From Dugong dugon (lineage: Eukaryota > Chordata > Mammalia > Sirenia > Dugongidae), in NCBI GenBank assembly GCA_030035585.1, contig CM057476.1, positions 19,018,501 through 19,082,500 of the forward strand: a stretch of 64,000 nt of DNA, read 5' to 3'. Position numbers and translations under genes: made by a program. Positions within the stretch are counted from its first letter, which is position 1; each line of letters starts with the position of its first letter. Positions 51,276 to 61,449 of the stretch are shown one piece after another. The notes beneath the pieces were generated by a model, which did not search any database, was not told where the DNA came from, and saw only the letters and a list, made by a program, of their open reading frames with translations.

Positions 51276-51444
51276 ATATGTTTGGAGCCCCTACTATGTG
51301 CCAATGAATGTTTACTCTTATTTTTATTGCTGCTTAGAACCTTGTCACCTTTCATTGTTTGTCCCAATATCTCTGCCAGGGACATTGTGGTAGATTGCAA
51401 AGAAGGCCACAGATTATTGTCTTCCCTCTAGCTATACCCGCCCC

Positions 51445-51651
51445 CCAAAAAAAGTTGCCATTGAATTGACTCAGAGTCATGGCAACTCCATGTGTGTCCG
51501 AGTAGAACTGTGCTCCATAGGGTTTTCAATGACTTATTTTTTAGAAGTAGATCACCAGGTCTTTCTTCCAAGGTGCATCTGGGTGGACTCAAACCTCTAA
51601 ACTTTAGGTTAGCAGCTGAGCCCGTTAGCCATTTGCACCAACCAAGGACTC
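51445..51651 (-). repeat. AfroSINE, long form
   Basis: The plus view runs from AAAGTTGCCATTGAATTGAC to TTGCACCAACCAAGGACT. Confidence 0.9.
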
Positions 51652-51839
51652 AGATAATAAACTAACCAGTTGTTAAACACACATCATGCACCAGTCCCTG
51701 TACTGTTTCATATGTACATCTCATTTAACTTCAAACCTCATTATGAGATAAACAGAAAAAAACAAATCTGTTGCCATCAAGTCAATTCTGACTCATAGCC
51801 AGAGTATTACAGAGTAGAACTGCTCCATAGGGTTATCTT

Positions 51840-52956
51840 TTTTTTTTTTTTTCAAGTTGACTCTGACTCATGACGACCCCATGTGTGCCAGAGTAGAACT
51901 GTGCTCCATAGGGTTTTTTTTTTTTAATATTTTATTGTACTTCAGGTGAAGGCTTACGGAACAAATAGTTTCTCATGAAACAGTAGTACACATGTTGTTT
52001 TATGACATTGGTGAACAACCCCACAACATATTAAGCCTCTAAATTCTCAACCTTTTTTTTTTTTTGATGAAAATACAGATAGCCAAAGATACACCGTTTC
52101 AAAAATTTCTACATTCACAGTTCAGTGACATTGACTACGCTCTTCCAGCTGTGCTGTTATTCTCACTTAAGATGAAGGCTTACAGAACAAAATAGTTTCT
52201 CATTTAACAGTTACTACACACGTTGCCCTATGACAATGGTTAACAATCTCACAACACATCAAGAATATCCTTACTCCACCTTGTGTTCCTTCCCTATCAC
52301 CAGGGGACTTCCTTGTCCCCTTCTGTCTTCTGGCCCTTGTCACTGGACTACTGTACCTCATTCGTCTCATTTGTTTTTTTTTTTTAACACCATTTCAAAA
52401 CTTTTTACTTACACATTTAAGTGATATTGACTATGCTCTTCCAATTGTGCTGCCATTCTCGCCCAAGATGAAGGCTTACAGGACAAAACAGCCTCCCATT
52501 TAATAGTTACTACAAATGTTGCCCTATAACAGTGGTCAACAATCTCACAACACATCGACAGTGTCCTTACTCAACTTGTGTTCCTTATCATCAGTTTCCT
52601 ACTCCCCCTCTGCCTTCTGGCCTTTGTCACCAGACTCCTGTACCTCGTTAGTCCCATTTAGTTTTACTGGGCTGTCCACTCCCAGGCTTAACATCGAACC
52701 TTGAAGGTAACTTCACCTCTGAACTGAAAGGGTGTCTGGGGGCCACACTCTTGAGGTTTCTCCAGTATTCTTTAGGCCAGTAAATCTGGTCTTTTTTTGG
52801 GGGGGGGGAGTTAAAATTATGTTCTACATCCTTCTCCAGCTCTGTCCAGAACCCTCTGTTGTGATCCTGGTCAGAGCAGTCAGTGGTGGTAGCCGGGCAC
52901 CATCTAGCTGTACTGGACTCAGTCCGGTGGAGGCCTTGGTAGCTGTGGACAATTAG
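51840..52956 (-). mobile_element. L1 3' UTR insertion carrying a SINE piece in its tail
   Basis: 1,117 bp between perfect 14-bp duplicates (51,826-51,839; 52,957-52,970). Left to right: T-run, SINE piece (51,855-51,920, CAAGTTGACTCTGACTCATG), second T-run, then L1 3' UTR text to GTGGTAGCCGGGCACCATC. Read in sense, the L1 ends in poly(A), a SINE 3' fragment and a second poly(A). The 3' UTR holds repeated units about 296 bp apart. Confidence 0.92.
52085..52680 (-). repeat. Tandem units inside the L1 3' UTR
   Basis: TTGACTACGCTCTTCCAGCT at 52,128 recurs as TTGACTATGCTCTTCCAAT at 52,427, and AAGATGAAGGCTTACAG at 52,169 recurs at 52,465; the offset stays near 296 bp. A third GTGAAGGCTTACGGAACAAA occurs at about 51,946. 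Confidence 0.8.
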
Positions 52957-53270
52957 CATAGGGTTATCTTGACTGTAATCATTATGGAAGCAGTTCGCCA
53001 GGCGTTTCTTCTGCAGAGCCGCTTGGTGGGTTCCAACCGCCAACCTTTAAGTTAGCAGCCTATCACAAGCCACTTGCATCATCCAGGGGCTTTCACTATG
53101 AGGTCATATGATTATTGTCCTCTCTTTTTACCAGAGGAAACCTAAAGCTCAGATCATACAGAAACCGGTCAAAGGTCACACAGCTAGCAGGTGGTGTAGC
53201 TGAAATTTGAACCTAGTACAAACTATAACAGCTGTGGTGTTTTTATTACATTTTGCTGCCTCTGTGAATA

Positions 53271-53931
53271 AGCCCCAGCACAAAGATCACCATGAATCAT
53301 ACCTCTGAATTTTCCCAAAGTCCAACAGTGTCTAGGATGCCAAACAAATACTTACTAACTACATTAATGATTGAACACATGAGCCCTAGTATGCACACGC
53401 AGGTTCCCTGGGTCTATGAGTCACATGAGCTATCACGTGAGTCAGACAAACAGAAGCCAACCTCCTCAACATAATGCTTTTTCTGGTTGGAGGGCCTCTG
53501 ATGAAACATTCCCTCCCGAGCCAGATGTTTTGGCTGATGCTCCTTATCGAGGTTTCGGGAATCCAATGAAAAAAAAGGAGCAGTTAACTTAAAATAGGCT
53601 GGGTTTTCTCTGCCGCCCGGCACGGGCCTGTTAGATGGTTTAGCTGGGCACCGTAACAAACTGTGAACAGCCCACCCTGGAAGCATTCGCAGTCACAAAT
53701 CAAAAACCAATCTTTGTGTGGGCACAGTTCGGAAAGGGCTGTTGGTCACACACAGGGCTTTCTAAACACACCTCGTGTCCCCACAGCTGACAGAAACCCC
53801 TGTCAGGTGGTCACTTTTGATCTTGTCAAAATAAGACCTGAAAATCTGGAGATATGAGAAAGGGAAAATAATGGGATTCTCCGTTATGAGTTTTAAGAAG
53901 GTTCTGGTCACTGATCCAGTATGTTAGTTAT
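53271..53931. other. Intergenic unique sequence
   Basis: Nothing recognised. Confidence 0.45.
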
Positions 53932-54458
53932 CTATTGCTGTGAAACAAATCACCCCAAACTCATAGACTTAAAACAACAAAGGCATTTGTGATCCCTCAA
54001 GATTCTTAAGGATCAGGAATTCGGGAGCAGCCTAGCTGAGTAGTTCTGGTTCAGGTTCTCTCATGAGGACACAGACAGATGACAGCCGGGGCCCACAGTC
54101 AGCTGAAGGCTTGACTGAGACTTCCGTGTCCACTTCCACAGTGTTCACCCACATGGCTGACAAATTGGTGCTGGATGTTGGTGGGAGGCCTCAGTTCCTC
54201 TTCAGGTGGGCCTCTCCACAGGCTCCTGGAATGTCCTCATGTCATGGTGGCTGCATCCCCTGACTGAGAGATTCAACAGACCAAGGCAGAAGCTGCAGTG
54301 CCTTTTATGGCCTAGCCTTGAAAGTCACACACCGTCACTTCGGCCATACTCTACTGTACACTCAGGCCAGCCCTGATTCAATGTAGAAGTGGACTACATA
54401 AAGGCATGTATACCAGGAGGTGTGGATTGTTAGGGGCCACCTTGGAGGTAGGCTGCCA
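53932..54458 (+). mobile_element. Ancient LTR-like repeat (probable ERVL class)
   Basis: Begins TGTTAGTTATCTATTGCTGT, then ACTTAAAACAACAAAGGCAT and GTGGGCCTCTCCACAGGCTC-like blocks, ending GGTAGGCTGCCA (TG...CA). Solo and old; same family as 4,440-4,770. Class assignment by recall. Confidence 0.5.
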
Positions 54459-54489
54459 TTTTGAGAATCTGGCCTAAGGAAAGATAATA

Positions 54490-54645
54490 GGTGCTACAAA
54501 AGCTTTAGGCACAAAGATGTTCATCACAGTATTATTTATAATTCCAAGAAATTGGAAACAGCCTATATTATAGTCCGTCTATATGAGATTGGCTAAGTCA
54601 TCACCAGCAGAGCCATTTAATGGAATAACGACAGTTTCACTCTCT
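54490..54645 (+). mobile_element. Ancient L1-like 3' fragment
   Basis: CACAAAGATGTTCATCACAG, TATTTATAATTCCAAGAAAT, TTGGAAACAGCCTATATTAT; followed by an AT microsatellite (54,645-54,668). Confidence 0.6.
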
Positions 54646-54674
54646 CTATATATATATATACATATATACATAGA

Positions 54675-55056
54675 TCCCTTGGTGGTGCAAATGGTTAAGC
54701 ACTCTACTATTAGCTGAAAGGTTGGCGGTTCAAATCTACCCAGAAGCACCTTGGAAGATAGGCCTGGTGATCTGCTTCGAAAAGGTCATAGCCTTGAAAA
54801 CCCTACGGAGCAGTTCTACTCTGCAATACACAAGGAATCGACTCGACGGCACCTGCTGTTGTTAGGTGCCATTGAGTCTATTCCAACTCATAGTGACCCC
54901 ATGTGACCAAGGAGAATTGCCCCATACAGTTTTCTAGGCTGTAATCTTTATGGAAGCAGATTGCCAGGTCCTCCTCCTATGGAGTGGCTGGTAGGTTTGA
55001 ACCACCAGTCTTTCAGTTAGCAGGTGAGCGCTTAACCATTGCACCACTAGGGCTCC
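54675..55056. repeat. Tail-to-tail inverted AfroSINE pair
   Basis: A plus copy at 54,675-54,866 (CTTGGTGGTGCAAATGGTTA head) meets a minus copy at 54,862-55,056 (plus view AGGTGCCATTGAGTCTATTC to ACTAGGGCTCC). The tails meet in CACCTGCTGTTGTTAGGTG, so the pair can fold into one long imperfect hairpin. Confidence 0.93.
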
Positions 55057-55382
55057 TTACAAACAGAGAAAGGACTAGGAAAATGCACCCACACTTTGAG
55101 AAATGGCTATGTCTGTGCAAGGGCATGGGACTGAGTAATAATGAGTAGGGACCCATTTCCACAAAGGAGAAAACTGAGGCTCAGGGCGGCCAGATATGGG
55201 ACCAAATGAAGGAAGGAAAGAAGGTGGCTCTTATTTATAAATCCATCCTGCTAGGGCTGCTTTCTCTTCAACTATCCAGAAAATCAATGCTGAGCGTTCT
55301 GGTTTCTGAGCACTTATGTGGCTAACACAACCCTTTAACTACGCTGTGTCTACAAAGGAGGCTTAGCAGCCAGCTACCGGGA
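55057..55382. other. Intergenic unique sequence
   Basis: Nothing recognised. Confidence 0.4.
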
Positions 55383-55478
55383 TTGAGTCCAAGCTGTAGA
55401 CCGCTTACTTTGGATATGTCATCAGGAAAGACCAATTGCTGGAAAAGGACATCACGCTTGGTAAAGTAGAGGGTCAGG
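55383..55478 (+). mobile_element. RTE-type LINE internal fragment
   Basis: The plus strand reads TAYFGYVIRKDQLLEKDITL then GKVEGQG, homologous to YFGHVIRRDQSLEKDIMLGK of the 10.1-kb copy. It has no 3' tail or terminal duplication, so it is a cut-down older fragment. Confidence 0.8.
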
Positions 55479-55984
55479 GGTCCCCTGTCACTCACTTCTT
55501 TAATCCTCTCTGTCACCCACACTGATTAGGACTCGAGGTTCCTATCCAGTGCCCAGGGCAAGGAAAGGCCACAGGGTATTTTTTTCCCTGTTGATTAGAA
55601 GCAGACATTCATCCCCTGTCCCCTTCTCCTACACCAGTTGGGTGGGGGATGACCAGCCATTCTCTTGACCCCAATACATTAATTATCCAGGGATTGCAAA
55701 GAAAATGAGACCTTTTCTGGAAGAAATCTATGGCCCCATCTGTCCCTATTTCCCTAAGGCTCCTGGGGTCTCAAAAAGCTTTTTGCAGATGCAAATGCTG
55801 GGTTACCCCAGCCAGATTGTTGCAGTCTACCCACATATTAAACCTGATCCTTTCCCAGGCCTGGGACAATGACATCCCTAAGGGGAAGCAGTTGATCAGG
55901 TGTAAGGATGGGATGCTAACTCTCCTCCTCAGTCAGCAAGCTGTGCAGCAGAGAAAAAGAACAAGTTCTTCCGCTATAATTAAA
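55479..55984. other. Intergenic unique sequence
   Basis: Nothing recognised. Confidence 0.4.
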
Positions 55985-56455
55985 AAAAAAAAAGAAATTA
56001 TTGTGGTGAAATTTATATACCAAAAGAATTTGTCATTTCAACCATTTTTATGTGTGCAATTCATTGGCATTAATTATATTTATGAAGTCCCTGGGTGGTG
56101 CAAACAGTTAAATGCTCAACTACTAGCCAAAATGTTGGTGGTTGGAACCCACCCAGAGAAGCCTCGGAAGACAGGCCTGGTGACTGCTTTTGAAAGATCA
56201 ATCACAGCCTTGAAAACCCTTTGCAACACTGTTCTACTCTGCACACATGGGGTCACTGTCAGAATCGACTCGACAGCAATAGGTTTTTTTTGTTGTTGTT
56301 TTTTTTAACGGTAATTCTACATTTAACGTTTTGAGGAACCACCAACCTGTTTTCCACAGTGGCTGCACCATTTTACAATCCCACCAGCAACGGATGAGGG
56401 TTCCAATTTCCCCACATCCTAACCAACACTTGTTTTTATCTTTCTGCTATAATTT
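55985..56455 (-). mobile_element. Old L1 remnant split by an AfroSINE
   Basis: Antisense old L1 text: 55,990-56,085 (TTGTGGTGAAATTTATATAC, CAATTCATTGGCATTAATTA) and 56,300-56,455 (GTTTTCCACAGTGGCTGCAC, ATCCCACCAGCAACGGATGA). Sequence expected between the two parts is missing. Confidence 0.75.
56086..56287 (+). repeat. AfroSINE in old L1
   Basis: AGTCCCTGGGTGGTGCAAAC head to AATCGACTCGACAGCAATAG tail. Confidence 0.93.
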
Positions 56456-56489
56456 TAACACTGATGAAGCAGTACGGCAGGCAAGCACA

Positions 56490-56715
56490 AAGTATGGAGA
56501 CAAACAGACCCTGTTTTGACTTACATCTCTGCCAAAGACTTGCTGTGTGACCTCAGACAAGTCACCTCACCTCTCTGTGCCTCCACTTCCTCATCTTAAA
56601 AAGGGGAAAATAATAGGACCTACCTCTCCTGGTTGCTGCGAGGTTTATTGCGAACATTTAAAGCACTCAGCAAAGTGTCTGACATATAATAAGAGCATAG
56701 TAAGTGGTTGCTGGA
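56490..56715 (+). repeat. MIR
   Basis: TTGCTGTGTGACCTCAGACA, CTCTCTGTGCCTCCACTTCC, CATATAATAAGAGCATAGTA. Confidence 0.88.
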
Positions 56716-56919
56716 ATTATATTACTGCAAATACACAAGACATCATAATCAAAGATGAGATGATGGCAGGAATGTACCTGCTGTAAATCTGGAAACAGCC
56801 TCAGTAATGTGAGCAGCATCCCTTGCTATTTCTCTCTGGATAAATTATTCCTACCTGGGAATTGTGGTGCTTTTCATCATGGTGTGGTTTGTTTACCCAG
56901 AAAGGAGGGGTGGTTTGGG

Positions 56920-57094
56920 GGATGAACCCTGGAGTCAGAGCCTGAGGAGCTGGGTTCAAGAGCAGATCCTGCTAGCCTAGACAGAGCCTTTGTGCAATTA
57001 GAAAAAGGTGCCCTGTGTGACAGTGGGAAAATTGCTGAGCCAGTCTGAGCCTTAGTTTGCTCATCTCTGAAATGGGGATAAATAAGACATATCT
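56920..57094 (+). repeat. MIR
   Basis: CTGGGTTCAAGAGCAGATCC, GAGCCTTAGTTTGCTCATCT, TGAAATGGGGATAAATAAGA. Confidence 0.8.
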
Positions 57095-57521
57095 ATCTTA
57101 CTGGGAAGGAGTGCTGGCGGCGCAGTGATTAAGCACTTGGCTGCTAACCAAAAGGTCGGTGGTTCAAACCCACCAGCTGCTCTGTGGGAAAAAGATGTGG
57201 CAGTCTGCTTCTGTAAAGATTTACAGCCTTGGAAACCACAGGGGGCAGTTCTACTCTGTCCTATAAGGTCGCTATGAGTCAGAATTGACTCGACAGCATT
57301 GAGATCTTACTGGAAGGTCCCTGGGTGGCACAGACAATTTGAGTTCGACTACTAACCTAAAGGCTGGTGGTTGAACCCACCCAGCAGCTCTTCAGAAGGA
57401 AGTCCTGGTAATCTGCTTCTGTAAAGATTATAGTCAAGAAAACCCTATGGAGCAGTCCTACTCTGTAACACGTATCGCCATGAGTCAGAATCGACTCCTT
57501 GGCAATGGGTTATCTTTCTGG
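57095..57521 (+). repeat. Two AfroSINEs sharing one target site
   Basis: Copies at 57,105-57,303 and 57,314-57,511, head to tail. ATCTTACTGG occurs at 57,095-57,104 and 57,304-57,313 and as ATCTTTCTGG at 57,512-57,521. The two copies are different subtypes (GTGGCAGTCTGCTTC body against GTCCTGGTAATCTGC body), so this is not a duplication of one SINE. Confidence 0.93.
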
Positions 57522-57722
57522 GATGTTCAGAAATTCAACTGTAAGAACTAGCGCAGACTGTCAAGGCACTCTACAAACACCATTTATCAGACCTCACTGT
57601 ATAACCACACCAGCCCTCTCCCTTGCTCTTTAACCTCCCCTCCACCTTTCCCGTCAACCTGTGAATAGGCTCAGGTCTTTCATCTCAAGGAAAGAATTCC
57701 CTTTCCCTACACTCCCTCCAGA

Positions 57723-57880
57723 AACTATGGTGGCACAGTGGTTAGGAGCTACGGCTGCTAACCAAAAGGTTGGTAGTTTGAATCCACCAGGCACTCCTTA
57801 GAAACTCTACGGGGCAGTTCTACTCTCTCCTACAGGGTTGCTATGAGTTGCAATCAACCCGACGACAACAGGTTTTTTTT
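57723..57880 (+). repeat. AfroSINE, short form
   Basis: TATGGTGGCACAGTGGTTAG, B box GTTTGAATCC, tail CAATCAACCCGACGACAACA. Confidence 0.93.
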
Positions 57881-58053
57881 GTTTGTTTACCCTGCCTCCC
57901 CTTTCGGTAACAGTCTTACCGGCCTTCCCAGACAAATGCTTCAACAGCTGTAGCCACTGGCTGCCTCCTTTTCTTTCTTTTCAGCCCTCATGGCCAGCTG
58001 TGGTTTGGCTCCAGCGCCTCCACCCCAGGAACTTCTCTTTCCAAGGTCACCCC

Positions 58054-58577
58054 TGTCATGGATTGAATTGTGTCCCCCAAAAGTATGTGTATCAATTTGG
58101 CTAGGCCATGATTCCCAGTATTATGTGACTGTCTAACATTTTGTCATCCGATGTGATTTTCCTATGTGTTGTAAATCTTATCTCTATGATGTTGATGAGA
58201 TTGGATTAGTGGCAGTTATGTTAATGATGCAGGACTCACTCCAGAAGATTGGATTGTGTTTTGAGCCAATCTCTTTTGATATATAAAAGAGAGAAGCGAG
58301 CAGAGAGACATGGGGACCGCATACCACCAAGAAACAGAAGCCAGGGAAACAGCATGTCCTTTGGACCTGGGGTCCCTGCGCAGAGAAGCTCCCCGACCGG
58401 AGAAGATTGATGACAAGGACCTTCACCCAGAGCCGACAGAGAAAGAAAAGCTTCCCCTGGAGCCGGCGCCCTGAATTCAGACTTCTAGTCTACTAGACTG
58501 TGACGGAATAAATTTCTCTTCGTTAAAGCCATCCACTTGTGGGATTTCTGTTAGTGCAGCACTAGATAACCAAGACA
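58054..58577 (+). mobile_element. Solo LTR, MaLR-like, with 5-bp TSD
   Basis: TG...CA, about 524 bp, with a TATATAAAAGAGAG promoter block and a GGAATAAATT polyadenylation region. Exact ACCCC duplication at 58,049-58,053 and 58,578-58,582. Same family as 7,956-8,459; both look of middle age. Confidence 0.85.
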
Positions 58578-58689
58578 ACCCCCAACCTCTTAGGGCTGGA
58601 TCCAGGGCCTTCCTGTCCTGGTTCACAGGCCTGCCCGGGTGACCCAGATACTTTCCCATCACTCTCCCCGTGGCTCCCCAGTGCCCTCA

Positions 58690-58905
58690 GGATAAAGTCC
58701 AAACTCCTGACAATGGCCTATGAGGCCCTGCCTGTCTGCTTCCCGCCCATCTACCTGTTCTACTGACCTCACACTCTACCTGTTCTACTGACCGCTTAGA
58801 GTTTGTGGAAGCCACAGGGCTCGCTTCACCTCTGGTCTGGGCCTTCACACCAGCTGTTCCGTCTGCCTGGAAAATTCTTTCTCAGTTTCCCACGCCTGAG
58901 GGTTC
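58690..58905 (-). repeat. L2-like repeat
   Basis: CAGGATAAAGTCCAAACTCC, GCCTATGAGGCCCTGCCTG, CCTTCACACCAGCTGTTCCG. It holds a local duplication of CTACCTGTTCTACTGACC (58,751 and 58,778). Confidence 0.75.
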
Positions 58906-58939
58906 CAATCTCCTTTCCTGCAACTCTAATCCATGCATT

Positions 58940-59055
58940 TAGGACCCTCAGTTTTCACATCAATAAAATGGGATAACAGCAGTTTACCTCCCGGGAAGGG
59001 TTACTGTAAAAATTAGATATTGTCACACGGGCACAGTAGGAGTTCTGCAACTCAT
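58940..59055 (+). repeat. MIR fragment
   Basis: ACCCTCAGTTTTCACATCAA, TAAAATGGGATAACAGCAG. Another MIR-like piece, minus strand, lies at 59,185-59,295 (GAAACCCAGGGTCAGAGAGG). Confidence 0.7.
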
Positions 59056-59360
59056 AGTTTCTTTGTTGGCAGCCATATGTATGGACCAGATACTGTAATT
59101 TTTTTTTTTTTTTAATCCCACGGGTAAACCCTCCTCCCTCAGAATGAAATCAAATCTTTGAGTAGAAAGAGTGGAAGTTCATAGTCCAACCCCTTGGGGA
59201 AGAGATAAAGAAACCCAGGGTCAGAGAGGGCCAGGAGTTTGCAGGAAGGAACACAGCAAGTTGGCAGTAGCACTGCGATTGCAGGTCTTCAGACACCTCC
59301 GGGGATAACTGCCCCGAATCTGTGGGCCCAGGGGACGGGAGGGAGACCCCCTCAAAGGCG

Positions 59361-59890
59361 CTCACCTTCTCTGGTGGAGGATTCTGCCTTCTTCGCGTCA
59401 GACCTTGGGTCTGGCTGGCCTTCCCTGAGAATCTGAGGCTGAGATGTCTCCCTGTGTCCCCTCGGGGCCGCCCATGAGATGGCGCACCTTCAGGCCATCA
59501 GGCACACAGGGCCGCAGCAAGGACCCTCGGACCCGAGGCCAGAGGGCTCCAAGAGCCGCCGGCAGCGCTCGCTCTCCTCCACACGGTACCCGAGGGGCCG
59601 CCGCGGCTCCAGGCCCGGGCAGGCGGCTGATTAGGACCCCAGAAATCCCCGGTGGGATGCTCGGTGGATGTTCGCACGGGGCCGGGGTGCCTGGTGCGGA
59701 GGCTCGGGGGGAGGCAGCGCCCCCATCTGGCCTGGCGCTGCGCCCGGCCCTGGGGCTGCAGAAGCCACCCCGACGCCCATTCCGCTGCCCCTGGGGGCTG
59801 AGCACAGGCCTGGAAGACTTCTGTGACTTGGGGGTTTGGGTGAGGGTAACAGGGCTCCCCTTACCCGCGCTTTGGGAGCTTCTAAAGAAG
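59361..59890 (-). other. Second CpG-rich block with a leftward splice donor
   Basis: About 500 bp rich in CG, unlike its surroundings, with no repeat and long chance-like frames on both strands (159 aa plus, 135 aa minus). At its left edge the minus strand has a strong donor AGAAG|GTGAGC (exon end 59,366). The frame reading into CORO1C exon 2 is open for about 40 codons but has no ATG. It could be an upstream CORO1C first exon, a non-coding RNA promoter or an unexpressed CpG patch. Confidence 0.35.
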
Positions 59891-59897
59891 CACCCAA

Positions 59898-60095
59898 GGA
59901 GCCCTGGTGGCGCAAACGGTTAAGAGCTCAGCTGCTAACCGAAAGGTTGGTGGTGATTCAACCCATTCAGCGGCTCTGCGGGAGAAAGACCTGGCGACAT
60001 GCTTCCATTAAGATTACAGCAAAGAAAACCCAATGGGGTAGTTCTACTCTGTCACATGGGGATGAACCCCTCACACACAGAAGCTACAGGCGTTG
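59898..60095 (+). repeat. AfroSINE with diverged 3' end
   Basis: AGGAGCCCTGGTGGCGCAAA head and a GTTCTACTCTGTCACATGGG body; the tail after 60,060 is altered. Confidence 0.9.
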
Positions 60096-60242
60096 TGCCT
60101 CCTCCCCATCCTGGGGTTGGAGGAGGCCGACTAAAGCCCCCAGACCCCAGAACTCACTGTACATCAGTGGACTGCCCATTGTCTCTTCCTTCACTCAGCA
60201 AACAGATCTGGGGCTTCCGTCAAGAACCTTTCTCCTCCCACT

Positions 60243-60405
60243 CTGTGCTTTGGGCAAATGACTCCACCTGTCTGAGCCTCAGTTTCCTGTTCTGTAGAAT
60301 GGGGAGAAAATAATACCCCTTTCATAGTTGTTTTCGGGATTTTATGAGAAAACAAGTGGTTAGCACACAGTAGGTCCTCAGCAAAGGGCACTGTTACTGT
60401 TGATG
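60243..60405 (+). repeat. MIR
   Basis: TCTGAGCCTCAGTTTCCTGT, TTAGCACACAGTAGGTCCTC. A second MIR piece lies at 60,535-60,605 (GGGCCTCAGTTTCCCCATCT). Confidence 0.85.
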
Positions 60406-60637
60406 CTCTCCCCCACTCCCACCCACCCCACTCACCCAGCCCAAGGGAGACCCCCTGCCTGGTCTACCCAGAAGCCCAGCCTTGTGTGTCATTTCGGGGT
60501 TGAGCAGGGACTATGGCTGAGGCCACTGCTAGAACCGACATGACATTGGACACGTCACTCTCTGGGCCTCAGTTTCCCCATCTGCAGAAGACAGATGCTA
60601 TACTGCAAAAATTCTGATGGACAGCAATGACTGGTAC

Positions 60638-60880
60638 ATTTTTTTTAATTTGTTGTTGAAAATATGCACAGCAAAACCTACATCAGTTCAACAATTTCTC
60701 CATGTACAATTCACTGACATTGATTACATTCTTCAAGTTGTGCAACCATTCTCACCCTCCTTTTCTGAATTGTTCCACCCGCATTTGACATAAACTCACT
60801 GCCCCCTAAGGTTCCTATCTAACCCTTCAAGTTGCTGCTGTCCATTTGATCCCCATATAGATGGTAATTTAAAAGAGCAC
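60638..60880 (-). mobile_element. L1-type 3' UTR fragment
   Basis: The antisense view: T-run, CAGTTCAACAATTTCTCCAT, CACTGACATTGATTACATTC, TTCAAGTTGCTGCTGTCCAT. Same family as 4,098-4,290. Confidence 0.75.
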
Positions 60881-61449
60881 AATGCTCAAGGCAGAAATTC
60901 TTTACTAGTTAAGCTAAACTGTTGTTTGGTTTAAAGAAGGCTTCAGGGGATGTTCTTGGTTTAAGGTTTAAAGATTATCTCAGGGCAATAATTTTGTGTG
61001 TTCATTCAGCCTCAGTGGCTCCAGAAAGAATGATGGGTACATTTATGGGGCATTTACTGTATGTGCCATGCTTCACCCACTTCCCAACAACCCTAGGAGG
61101 GCACTAGTGTTATAACAGACCCACCGTACAGAAGACGCTCAGAGAGGTGGAGTGCCTTACCCACAGTCGCACAGCCAGACGAAGTGGTAGTAGGTTGGGC
61201 TCTCCTGTCTGAGTAGCTTGGTCCCCTGAGGCGTTAGGCCAACTTTGGAGGGGCTTCCACTCTCCCCTCCTACCCTCCCACCTCCTTTCCATTATGCATT
61301 GGAACCCCCCTCCCTTCGCACCCCTCTCCCCCACCCCCACCCCCCCATACCCCCATGGAGCAGCTGCCTCACTGGCCTCCACCAAGCTCAGCATAAAAGG
61401 CAGTGACAGGACTGTGGCTCTCTCTCCACCTCAATGGGAAATGAGATGG
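60881..61449. other. Intergenic sequence with a MIR and a C-rich tract
   Basis: MIR minus at about 61,045-61,230 (ATTTACTGTATGTGCCATGC, TGCCTTACCCACAGTCGCAC). A C-rich stretch lies at 61,300-61,360. No gene recognised. Confidence 0.6.

Larger units (their letters stand above)
51765..53093 (-). repeat. AfroSINE split by an L1
   Basis: A long-form copy in two parts, 51,765-51,839 (CTGTTGCCATCAAGTCAATT) and 52,971-53,093 (AGCAGTTCGCCAGGCGTTTC). The L1 between them duplicated CATAGGGTTATCTT exactly. Confidence 0.93.
51662..53270 (-). repeat. MIR split by a SINE that is split by an L1
   Basis: MIR head 51,662-51,758 (CACATCATGCACCAGTCCCT) and tail 53,094-53,270 (GGTCACACAGCTAGCAGGTG). Near-duplicates TCATTATGAGATA and TCACTATGAGGTC flank the SINE that separates them. 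Confidence 0.85.

Noticed and set aside
59398-59923. Overlapping 135-aa (minus) and 159-aa (plus) frames
   Set aside because: Both are Arg/Pro/Gly/Ala-rich and explained by high GC content; opposite-strand overlap of two such frames is the usual sign of composition, not coding.
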